Shown: piece by piece, positions 1 to 6,235 of the stretch | How positions within the stretch are numbered: the stretch's first letter is position 1 | How the letters are laid out: each line of letters starts with the position of its first letter | Assembly: GCA_023399635.1 (NCBI GenBank) | Contig: JAEWOP010000151.1 | Location: forward strand, 1 to 6,235 | Direction: 5' to 3' | Length of the DNA: 6,235 bases | Source: Pseudomonadota bacterium | GTDB taxonomy: Bacteria > Pseudomonadota > Alphaproteobacteria > Rhizobiales > Rhizobiaceae | Made by a program: the position numbers and the translations under genes | The notes under the pieces: generated by a model | Told to the model about the DNA's origin: nothing | Database searches by the model: none | The model's input: the letters and a program-made list of their open reading frames with translations, nothing else

Positions 1-351
1 GATCAGAGGCGAACCTGGGGCTGCAAACCAGAGCAACGAAAGGCAGACGATCTTCAAAGCGGCGAAGCAGGCAATCCATGGCTTGCGCGGGCCGGATTGG
101 TCGGCAATGGAACCAAGGACGGGCGAGAGGACAGCGATCACAATAGAGGAGATCGTTGCCATGTTGCCCCAAGCCGCCTGCGCGGACACTGGATCCTCCG
201 TCAACCGGGCCACGAAATAGGGCCCGAACACGAAGGTAACCACGACCGTGAAGAAGGGTTGTGCCGCCCAGTCGAACAACATCCAGCCCCAGATGCCGCG
301 CCGTCCTACGGTGACCGTCGGCGGGGCATCAGAAGCGATCGGTGCTGTCAA
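1..351 (-). CDS. MFS transporter of the UMF1 / Atg22-like family, N-terminal part (cut by window edge)
   Basis: This is the first 117 codons of an inner-membrane transporter; the rest lies beyond the left edge. Family members are usually about 430-460 residues, so roughly a quarter is visible. Residues 1-19 form a polar N-tail. Residues 22-48 are a hydrophobic helix carrying the W-M-L-F-D-W-A-A-Q-P-F-F signature typical of UMF1 proteins. A second helix spans about 62-82, followed by the MFS motif-A loop GSIADQSGPRK (80-90), and a third helix spans about 92-111. The frame has no ATG before Met24, which lies inside the first helix. I therefore chose the TTG at 351, which has a good ribosome-binding site 8 nt upstream. 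The gene begins 19 nt after the gdh stop with no terminator between, so cotranscription is likely. Yeast Atg22 is associated with vacuolar amino-acid efflux; the bacterial substrate is not known. Family call is fairly sure; the exact start is less so. Confidence 0.85.
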   Translation of the reverse strand, partial: MTAPIASDAPPTVTVGRRGIWGWMLFDWAAQPFFTVVVTFVFGPYFVARLTEDPVSAQAAWGNMATISSIVIAVLSPVLGSIADQSGPRKPWIACFAALKIVCLSLLWFAAPGSPLI

Positions 352-359
352 CGGCGCAT

Positions 360-366
360 CCTTCCC
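360..366 (-). promoter_or_regulatory. Ribosome binding site for the TTG-started transporter gene
   Basis: The minus strand reads GGGAAGG here, close to the Shine-Dalgarno consensus. It sits 8 nt before the TTG at 351 and just after the gdh stop codon (371-373). It is the main reason for choosing TTG as the start, because the first in-frame ATG would remove part of the first membrane helix. Confidence 0.6.
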
Positions 367-370
367 AGTG

Positions 371-3300
371 TCAGGGCGTCTTGAGCTGAGGTTCAGACAG
401 ATCGCTCAGCAGACTGGCGGCGACCGAGAGCTTGGCAAGGTTAAAATCCGTGGCCTCGCTCAAAACGAGCAGCTCATTGACCAGCCGGTTCACCTGCTGG
501 CGCCTGCTGCCGTACCAGCTCTCCAACGGCTTCTTCTCCTCGCGGTGGGACGTAAGCGCTGAGCAGACGATGTCCCGGCGGGCCGAAGAGATAGCGGAGA
601 GGTTGCGCCGAAGCGCAACACTTTCGTAATGCTCCGTCGAATGAATGGCTTCACCGAGGGTAAGCAGCTTATCGATCCGGAACGTATCCGTTGCGGCAAA
701 AAAGGTTTGGGCGACGTTACTCAAATCGGCTCCGGTGCGGCCGGCGATCATCAGTAGTTCCGGGACGAGGGTTAGCGTCGGCAGCCTGCTGATATCCGCG
801 GCAAGATCGCCTGGTACACCATCGGCCTCGAGTGAGGTTGCCCGTTCCCTCGCCTCGGTAGCAAGACCAAGCGAGCCGATCGAGGCTTTCAGCTTCTTTG
901 CTGCACTCTTGAGTGCCGTGATCGCGGTCTCGACCGAGCCCTGCCCTGAACGCGTCTTCAAGATAAGCTGGGTTGTATTGGCAAAGATCTCTCCGATCAT
1001 CGCATAGAGATCATTCTGTACCTGCCCAGCGATCTTTCCGTCCAAGGCATCTATGGCAGCCCATAGCCGGGGAAGATCGAATCCATCACGGGTAAGATAG
1101 GCTGCCTTGACGACATCCGGAGGTGTGGCCCCTGTGGCATCGATCATTGCCTGGACGAAACCGGGTCCGCCACGGTTGATCACCTCGTTCGCCAACACCG
1201 TCGCAATGATCTCCCGACGCAGCCGGTGGCCTTCGATATCGTGAGCGAAGTCCTTTTGCATCTTCGTGGGGAAGTAGTTCTTCAAAGCATCGGCGAAATG
1301 CGGCTCGTCCGGCAGGTCGCTGTCCAAGATCTCGTTGAACAGGGTGATCTTGGCATACGAAAGAAGAACACCGATTTCGGGTCGTGCCAGAGGACGACCT
1401 GTCTGGTAGCGCTCGGCGAGCTGTACGTCGCTGGGGAGCGTTTCCACCGTCCGGTTCAGATGGCCTCTGCTCTCCAAGACCGACATCAGCCGCGAAAGCT
1501 CCTCTCGGTTATGGGTGCCCTTTCGCTCGACAAGAGAAATTGCCAGCGTCTGGAGGTAGTTGTTGCGCAGTACGAGAGCGCCGACCTCCTCGGTCATGGA
1601 GGCGAGGAGCTGGTTGCGTTTTTCGCGAGTGAGACCGCCTGTACGCATGGCGGAGCTGAAGGCAATCTTGATGTTCACCTCTACGTCTGACGAATTCACG
1701 CCCGCAGAATTGTCGATCGCGTCCGAATTCAGCCGACCTCCAGCAAGTGCATAGGCAATGCGGCCCTTCTGGGTCACGCCAAGATTGGCGCCCTCACCAA
1801 TAACTTTGGCGCGGACTTCGGCGCCATCGACCCGGATCGGATCATTCGCCCGATCGCCCACCTCAGCATCGGTTTCTGAGGCAGCCTTGATGTAGGTACC
1901 GATGCCGCCGAACCAGAGCAGGTCCACCGGGCTCTTCAGGATGGCCGTCATGATTTCGAAAGGCGTAGCGACGTCCTTGTCGATGTCGATAGCAGCCCTT
2001 GCCTGAGGCGTGAGTCTTACCGATTTCTCCGAACGTGAAATGATCATCCCACCGTCGGACAGGCAGGTCCTGTCATAGTCTTGCCAGCTCGACCGAGGCA
2101 GGCGGAAGAGACGCTGACGTTCTGCAAAGGAGCGTTTCGTATCGGGATCAGGATCGATGAAGATATCGCGATGGTCGAAGGTAGCGACAAGCCGGATCTG
2201 CTGCGACAGCAGCATCCCATTCCCGAACACATCTCCTGACATGTCGCCAACACCGGCAACCGTGAATGGAGTCGTCTGGATGTCGATATCCATTTCGCGG
2301 AAGTGCCGCTTGACCGCTTCCCAGGCACCGCGGGCGGTGATGCCCATCTTCTTATGGTCGTAGCCTGCCGAGCCACCGGAGGCGAAAGCGTCGTCGAGCC
2401 AGAAATCAGCCTCCTGCGCCAGGGCATTGGCGGTGTCGGAAAATGTTGCAGTCCCCTTGTCGGCGGCGACGACGAAATAGGGGTCGTCGCCGTCAAGCCG
2501 TACCGTGTTTTCCGGCCCGACCACGTCGGTCCCGATGATGTTGTCGGTGAGTGATAGCAAAGTGCGGATGAAAGTCTTGTAGGCGTCGCGTCCCGCATTG
2601 AAGATCTCGTCGCGCGAGCCGCCTACCGGGAGGGCCTTGGGAACAAACCCTCCTTTGGCGCCGACGGGGACAATCACCGCATTCTTGACCTGCTGCGCCT
2701 TCACAAGACCGAGCACTTCCGTGCGATAGTCTTCTGCGCGATCAGACCAGCGCAAACCGCCTCGCGCCACCTTTCCGAAACGCAGATGCACGCCCTCCAC
2801 CTCGGTTCCGTAGACGAAGATTTCGCGGAAGGGGCGCGGTTCGGGTAGGCCGTCAAGGAGCTTGGGGTCGAACTTGAATGCCAGTGCTGGACGCGGCAGA
2901 CCCTGTTGATCTCTCTGAAAGTAGTTGGTGCGCAATGTCGCGTCGATTGCATTGATGTAGCGTCGGAAAATCCGGTCGTCGTCGAGGCTGGGAACCCCCG
3001 ACAGCGCCTCTTCCAGTTCTGCGTGGCGCCTAGCGAGGTTCTTTGTGCGTGTCTTTTCGGCGACCGACAGCGCGAAGCTGTCATGGAAGAGCTGGAAGAT
3101 CGCGCGAGAGATCTTGGGGTAGCGGGCGAGTGTGTCGGCGATCAATGGCTGCGAATACACGATGCCGGCCTGCCGCAGATAGCGCGCATAAGCCCGCAGC
3201 ACGGCAGTTTCGCGGGTTGTCAGCCCAGACAGAAGCACAAGGCGGTTGAATGAGTCATTGTCCGCCAAGCCGTTGAAGGCAGCGAGAAACGCTTCCTCCA

Positions 3301-5146
3301 GACGAGGCGCGTCGCTCTCCAGGCTGAACGGCAGCTGGTGGCGCAACTCCAACTCCATGTCATGCAGAACCACCGGCTTCAGGTTGTCATCGGTGCTGAC
3401 GTTGATGTCGAAGGTCTGCTCGCTGACGACGCGAAAGCCGAGATTCTCCAGAAGCGGTACCCGGCGCGACAGAGACAGATGTTCAGGCTGGTGGAAGATC
3501 TTGAGACGGATTGTTTCTGGCTTGTCTTCAGGACGCCTGTAGAAGGCTATGCGTATCGATTCACCTTCGGCGCAGGCGGCAAGGGCTCGCAGATCACCGA
3601 AAGCCTCTTCGGGCTCGAAGGCCTCCTGGTAGGCCCTGTTGACCGAAAGTCGTGTTTGCTCATCCGTCAGCGCCGAGAACCTCTGGTCCCAAGGCGTGGA
3701 GATCTTCCGGATGACTTCCTCCAGCTTGACCTGCTGGATGCGCGGAGTCCGGCCGCCACGGCGACCAATGATGATGTGCACGCGCGCGACGCTGCCTTCG
3801 GGGAAGGCGGGGTAGTAGGCTGAAAGGTGTCCGTCATAGACCGCGGCGAGGTAGTCGCTTACCCTTTCGCGAACCTGCGAGTTGTAGTGCTCGCGCGGCA
3901 CATAAACGATGACGGATACGAACCGGTCAAAATGGTCGATTCGCGGCAGAACGCGCACCCGCGGCCGCTCGCTAAGCTCCATGATCTGCTCACAGAAGCG
4001 CGTGAGCGTCGGGACGTCTATCTGGAAGAGGTCATCGCGGGGATAGGATTCGAGGGTATTGGCAAGCATCCGACCGGAATGGCTGTTCGGATCGAAAGAG
4101 AACTGCTCCTCAACGCGGTGTGTCTTGGCGCGCAGCAGCGGGATGTCCCTGACTGAATGAGTGTAGGCGGTGGCGGTGAAGAGTCCCACGACCCGCAACT
4201 CGCCAATGACCTCACCCTTCGCATCGAAGCGTTTGATCCCGACATAATCCATGTAGGCGCGTCGATGGACGACCGACTTGACGTTGGCCTTGGTGACGAT
4301 GAGGAAATCCGGGCCATCCAGGAATTCGAGAATTTCAGGAGTGGTGGTCACCGCATCTTTGCCGTGGCGCAGAACGAGGACGTCCGGGTTGGACAAGATA
4401 CCGAGACCCCGGCCCTTGCTCCGCTCAACCGTCGCATTCGCACCCTTCCCGGAGTAGACATACTCGCGCATGCCGAGGAAGGTAAAGTTGTCGTCGCGTA
4501 GCCACTCGAGGAACGCGAGAGCCTCATCACGATCGCCTTTTCTCCTGCTTGCCGCATTGGAACGCAGCTGATCTGCGGCGCCTTCCAGGAGGTCCAGCAT
4601 CGGCCTCCAATCGGTGATCGCGAGATGCACCTGTTCCAAGACATTGTGAATGCGAGCAACGAGGTCTTCTTCCTCCGCAGGCGAAAGTGGGGGCAGATGG
4701 ACCTGGATCAGGCTCACGTGATGGGCTGGATCACCCGGATGATCCGCGGAGCGAAGCACCGCTTCCTTTCCCGGCTCGAGAAGCAGGATAGGATGCACTG
4801 CAAGGTAAAGCTCCCGATGGGTGCTGGTCACCTCCCCCATGACAGAGTCAAAAAGGAAGGGCATGTTCCTGTCGATCACGGTCAGGACATGCACCGCTAC
4901 CCCTTCAGGTTCGACACCCTCTACCGGTTGAATGGTGATGGATGGGCGGATCCGCGTCCAGTTGTCGAGGCGATCCTGAGTATATGCGGCGGACGCCGCC
5001 AACATTTGCGGTGTATAGCTCTCCAGGTCATCGTTGCTGGCCCGGCCGAAGAGGACGAAGGGGTCCAGGAAAGGCTGAGAATTCTCTGCAGCGATCTTCT
5101 TGGCGTTCTCGATCTGCTTGTCCCGCTTCGGGTTCTGCCTGCCCAT
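371..5146 (-). CDS. gdh: NAD-specific glutamate dehydrogenase, large (~180 kDa class) type
   Basis: Catalyses L-glutamate + NAD+ + H2O to 2-oxoglutarate + NH4+ + NADH in the cytoplasm, normally in the catabolic direction. The 1591 residues match the large bacterial class (about 1590-1650), which includes Caulobacter GdhZ and Pseudomonas GdhB. ACT-like regulatory segments lie at about 83-127, 394-465 and 530-583. The catalytic core is about 780-1165: KVARGGLRWSD at 792-802, the catalytic-lysine motif PVGAKGGF (Lys831), AADKGTATFSD (894-904, Asp896 the likely catalytic acid), dinucleotide-binding GVGDMSGDVFGNGM (965-978), EGAN (1118-1121) and DNSAGVNSSDVEVN (1145-1158). A helical C-terminal region follows. 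All key residues are present and the frame is unbroken. I chose Met at 5146, not 5173, because GGAG lies 6 nt before it and the upstream ATG has no ribosome-binding site. A transporter gene follows after 19 nt; pdxY diverges upstream. The short ACT-like segments suggest allosteric control, but no ligand can be read from the sequence. Confidence 0.97.
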   Translation of the reverse strand: MGRQNPKRDKQIENAKKIAAENSQPFLDPFVLFGRASNDDLESYTPQMLAASAAYTQDRLDNWTRIRPSITIQPVEGVEPEGVAVHVLTVIDRNMPFLFDSVMGEVTSTHRELYLAVHPILLLEPGKEAVLRSADHPGDPAHHVSLIQVHLPPLSPAEEEDLVARIHNVLEQVHLAITDWRPMLDLLEGAADQLRSNAASRRKGDRDEALAFLEWLRDDNFTFLGMREYVYSGKGANATVERSKGRGLGILSNPDVLVLRHGKDAVTTTPEILEFLDGPDFLIVTKANVKSVVHRRAYMDYVGIKRFDAKGEVIGELRVVGLFTATAYTHSVRDIPLLRAKTHRVEEQFSFDPNSHSGRMLANTLESYPRDDLFQIDVPTLTRFCEQIMELSERPRVRVLPRIDHFDRFVSVIVYVPREHYNSQVRERVSDYLAAVYDGHLSAYYPAFPEGSVARVHIIIGRRGGRTPRIQQVKLEEVIRKISTPWDQRFSALTDEQTRLSVNRAYQEAFEPEEAFGDLRALAACAEGESIRIAFYRRPEDKPETIRLKIFHQPEHLSLSRRVPLLENLGFRVVSEQTFDINVSTDDNLKPVVLHDMELELRHQLPFSLESDAPRLEEAFLAAFNGLADNDSFNRLVLLSGLTTRETAVLRAYARYLRQAGIVYSQPLIADTLARYPKISRAIFQLFHDSFALSVAEKTRTKNLARRHAELEEALSGVPSLDDDRIFRRYINAIDATLRTNYFQRDQQGLPRPALAFKFDPKLLDGLPEPRPFREIFVYGTEVEGVHLRFGKVARGGLRWSDRAEDYRTEVLGLVKAQQVKNAVIVPVGAKGGFVPKALPVGGSRDEIFNAGRDAYKTFIRTLLSLTDNIIGTDVVGPENTVRLDGDDPYFVVAADKGTATFSDTANALAQEADFWLDDAFASGGSAGYDHKKMGITARGAWEAVKRHFREMDIDIQTTPFTVAGVGDMSGDVFGNGMLLSQQIRLVATFDHRDIFIDPDPDTKRSFAERQRLFRLPRSSWQDYDRTCLSDGGMIISRSEKSVRLTPQARAAIDIDKDVATPFEIMTAILKSPVDLLWFGGIGTYIKAASETDAEVGDRANDPIRVDGAEVRAKVIGEGANLGVTQKGRIAYALAGGRLNSDAIDNSAGVNSSDVEVNIKIAFSSAMRTGGLTREKRNQLLASMTEEVGALVLRNNYLQTLAISLVERKGTHNREELSRLMSVLESRGHLNRTVETLPSDVQLAERYQTGRPLARPEIGVLLSYAKITLFNEILDSDLPDEPHFADALKNYFPTKMQKDFAHDIEGHRLRREIIATVLANEVINRGGPGFVQAMIDATGATPPDVVKAAYLTRDGFDLPRLWAAIDALDGKIAGQVQNDLYAMIGEIFANTTQLILKTRSGQGSVETAITALKSAAKKLKASIGSLGLATEARERATSLEADGVPGDLAADISRLPTLTLVPELLMIAGRTGADLSNVAQTFFAATDTFRIDKLLTLGEAIHSTEHYESVALRRNLSAISSARRDIVCSALTSHREEKKPLESWYGSRRQQVNRLVNELLVLSEATDFNLAKLSVAASLLSDLSEPQLKTP

Positions 5147-5152
5147 GTCATT

Positions 5153-5157
5153 CTCCG
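5153..5157 (-). promoter_or_regulatory. Ribosome binding site deciding the gdh start
   Basis: The minus strand reads CGGAG, then AATGAC, then ATG, a 6-nt spacing. This favours initiation at 5146 over the in-frame ATG at 5173, which would add nine residues (MLAHHTEND) and has no purine-rich site in front of it. The site itself lies within those nine codons. Confidence 0.65.
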
Positions 5158-5168
5158 TGTGATGCGCC

Positions 5169-5198
5169 AACATGCTGTCGTCGGACGTGATCCGTCAA
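5169..5198 (-). promoter_or_regulatory. Candidate gdh promoter (weak)
   Basis: On the minus strand TTGACG (5193-5198) matches the -35 consensus at 5 of 6 positions. An 18-bp spacer leads to CATGTT (5169-5174), which matches TATAAT at only 3 of 6. Transcription would start near 5162, leaving a leader of about 16 nt that still includes the ribosome-binding site. That would place the ATG at 5173 upstream of the transcript. The poor -10 box makes this tentative; an activator or alternative sigma factor could be involved. Confidence 0.25.
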
Positions 5199-5204
5199 CC
5201 GCTG

Positions 5205-5222
5205 GTCTCCGGATCCGGTGAC
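5205..5222. promoter_or_regulatory. 18-bp near-perfect palindrome, possible operator between gdh and pdxY
   Basis: The sequence GTCtCCGGATCCGGtGAC is a dyad with a perfect 10-bp core (5209-5218) and matching GTC/GAC outer arms; only the T/T pair at 5208/5219 breaks the symmetry. It lies just upstream of the candidate gdh -35 box (5193-5198) and about 50 bp upstream of the candidate pdxY -35 box. That position suits a dimeric transcription factor acting on one or both divergent genes. I do not recognise it as the site of a particular regulator, and a chance palindrome remains possible. Confidence 0.35.
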
Positions 5223-5270
5223 TGATGTGTAGGACACAATTGCTTCGACAATGCCTGTGGGCCACGGTTA

Positions 5271-5299
5271 TTGACAAGCGACTGGGAAAAAACGATCAA
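5271..5299 (+). promoter_or_regulatory. Candidate pdxY promoter
   Basis: TTGACA (5271-5276) is a perfect -35 consensus. A 17-bp spacer leads to GATCAA (5294-5299), which matches TATAAT at only 3 of 6 positions. Transcription would begin near 5306, about 19 nt before the pdxY ATG, leaving room for the AGGG element at 5311-5314. The TTG in this box is also in frame with pdxY, but it lacks a ribosome-binding site and is better read as promoter than as a start codon. Confidence 0.35.
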
Positions 5300-5324
5300 G
5301 CGGGGCCGAAAGGGAAACGCACAC

Positions 5325-6194
5325 ATGGAAAATCCCGGCGCTGTCATCGTTATCTCCAGTCACGTGGTTCGTGGGTCGGTGGGCAATCGGGCAGCTGTCT
5401 TTGCATTAGAGACGTTGGGAATCCCTGTTTGGGCGCTGCCGACTGTGGTTCTTCCTTGGCATCCCGGCCATGGACCTTCCACACGCCTCACCTTTTCTGC
5501 TGATGAATTCGATGCAGTCATCGAGGATCTCATTCGCGCTCGCTGGGGCGGCGAATTAAAGGCGGTCTTGACCGGCTATTTTGGAACGGCAGGGCAGCCG
5601 AGGGCTGTGGCAAAGCTCGTTCGCGCCCTGAAGGAACGCAATCCAGACCTGCTTTATGTTTGCGACCCGGTGATGGGCGATCTTGGCGGTCTCTATATCC
5701 CGCAAGCAACGGCCGAAGCGATACGGGACGAGCTGATACCTCTTGCAAACCTCGCTACTCCAAACCGTTACGAGCTTGCGTGGCTCTCGGGCGGCGAGCT
5801 CGACAGCAATACGGCGATCATGGAGGCAGCGCTTGCGCTTGGGCCTTCGAGGATGCTGGTGACGTCCGCGGTACCTATGATGGCAGGCGGAACGGGAAAT
5901 CTCTACCTCACTGGTACGCATGCGTTGCTTGCCGAGCATCGTCTGATCGATAATCCCCCGAACGGCCTCGGAGACCTCCTTTCAGCGCTGTTCCTCGCGC
6001 GCCTCTTGACGGGTGCGCCTGAGGAGCGCGCACTTCAACTGGCGACGGCAAGCGTCTACGAGATCCTCGCGCGGACCGCCAAACGCGGGAGTGACGAGCT
6101 TACTTTGGAGACAGATTCCGAAAGCCTGGCGACGCCGATGGCCATGGTGCACATGCGACGCCTCATCCACCCGCTTCAACGGGTACGGCGCTAG
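5325..6194 (+). CDS. pdxY: Pyridoxal kinase (PdxY/PdxK type, ribokinase superfamily)
   Basis: Phosphorylates pyridoxal with ATP to give pyridoxal 5'-phosphate in the cytoplasmic B6 salvage pathway. The 289 residues match the usual 280-290. Visible motifs are SHVVRGSVGNRAA (12-24; substrate-side strand and loop, compare SHVVYGHxGN), GYFGTAGQ (84-91), CDPVMGD (113-119), TPNRYEL (145-151), the VTSAV strand (179-183) and PPNGLGD (211-217), whose Asp217 is the expected catalytic base. I chose ATG at 5325 because the conserved strand (VIVISSHVV) begins seven residues later. The ribosome-binding site is modest (AGGG with a 10-nt spacer). A TTG at 5271 would add 18 basic, unconserved-looking residues and has no ribosome-binding site. 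The gene is transcribed away from gdh across a 178-bp shared region. Its loops mix PdxY-like and PdxK-like features and differ from Escherichia coli PdxY at several positions, so kinase identity is strong but exact substrate preference is inferred. Confidence 0.93.
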   Translation: MENPGAVIVISSHVVRGSVGNRAAVFALETLGIPVWALPTVVLPWHPGHGPSTRLTFSADEFDAVIEDLIRARWGGELKAVLTGYFGTAGQPRAVAKLVRALKERNPDLLYVCDPVMGDLGGLYIPQATAEAIRDELIPLANLATPNRYELAWLSGGELDSNTAIMEAALALGPSRMLVTSAVPMMAGGTGNLYLTGTHALLAEHRLIDNPPNGLGDLLSALFLARLLTGAPEERALQLATASVYEILARTAKRGSDELTLETDSESLATPMAMVHMRRLIHPLQRVRR

Positions 6195-6215
6195 CGGCAA
6201 GCGCCTCCGTATCCC
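6181..6215 (+). terminator. Stem-loop over the pdxY stop codon, possible terminator or 3'-end hairpin
   Basis: GGCGCT (6187-6192) pairs perfectly with AGCGCC (6200-6205) around a 7-nt loop containing the last two bases of the stop codon. An alternative longer form pairs GGG-TACG (6181-6187) with CGTA-t-CCC (6208-6215), with GCGCT/AGCGC inside and a small bulge. No T-run follows on either strand, so this is not a canonical intrinsic terminator. It may protect the 3' end or assist factor-dependent termination. The remaining bases to 6235 show no gene I can support. Confidence 0.35.
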
Positions 6216-6235
6216 GCAACAACTCAGGATAACCC

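Noticed and set aside
2044..2598. 184-codon minus-strand frame inside gdh
   Set aside because: It overlaps the strongly conserved catalytic and NAD-binding region of gdh in another frame. Its product is rich in Ser, Arg and Pro with no domain, which is typical of a shadow frame.
3338..3823. 161-codon plus-strand frame opposite gdh, with other antisense frames such as 1226-1690
   Set aside because: No recognisable protein and no convincing ribosome-binding site or promoter; best explained as the complement of gdh codons.
5147..5173. ATG at 5173 as the gdh start, adding nine residues
   Set aside because: The ATG at 5146 has GGAG at 6-nt spacing, whereas the upstream ATG has none. The first residues of related proteins, as remembered, resemble those starting at 5146.
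5209..5218. The palindrome core as a cloning or linker scar, since it contains GGATCC
   Set aside because: Flanking sequence on both sides reads as continuous intergenic DNA with sensible promoter and ribosome-binding elements, so a natural palindrome is simpler.
4625..5221. 198-codon open frame on the plus strand opposite the gdh 5' end
   Set aside because: It lies almost wholly antisense to the conserved N-terminal part of gdh. Its translation shows no recognisable motif, and long antisense frames are expected in GC-rich coding DNA.
5271..5324. TTG at 5271 as the pdxY start, adding 18 residues
   Set aside because: No ribosome-binding site precedes it, the added residues do not look conserved, and the TTG forms part of a TTGACA -35 box.

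Overview
This window looks like core chromosome of an alphaproteobacterium, most likely a member of the Rhizobiales close to Rhizobium, Sinorhizobium or Agrobacterium. The grounds are GC-rich, even codon use, a very large NAD-type glutamate dehydrogenase of the class common in alphaproteobacteria, and rhizobial-looking protein sequences. The genus assignment rests on remembered similarity and was not searched. I see no mobile element, CRISPR array, tRNA, rRNA or sign of recent transfer.

Layout. Bases 1-351 (minus strand) hold the first 117 codons of an Atg22/UMF1-type major facilitator transporter that runs off the left edge. Bases 371-5146 (minus) hold one intact gene for a roughly 180-kDa-class NAD-specific glutamate dehydrogenase of 1591 residues. 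Its stop lies 19 nt before the transporter start, so the two are probably one transcript, gdh then transporter. Bases 5147-5324 are a 178-bp divergent intergenic region with an 18-bp near-palindrome and a weak promoter candidate for each side. Bases 5325-6194 (plus) hold an intact pyridoxal kinase of the PdxY/PdxK type (289 residues). The last 41 bases carry the distal arm of a stem-loop that spans the pdxY stop codon, and no gene I can support.

How the genes may work together. The dehydrogenase converts glutamate to 2-oxoglutarate and ammonium, feeding amino-acid carbon into the TCA cycle. Pyridoxal kinase makes pyridoxal 5'-phosphate, the cofactor of the aminotransferases that collect amino groups on glutamate. 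The downstream transporter belongs to a family whose eukaryotic member Atg22 is linked to amino-acid efflux, but its bacterial substrate is unknown. A shared amino-acid-catabolism theme is an inference from gene order.

No undescribed system is evident. The points most worth checking are the palindrome between the divergent genes, the gdh-transporter pairing with its TTG start, and the pyridoxal kinase active-site loops.
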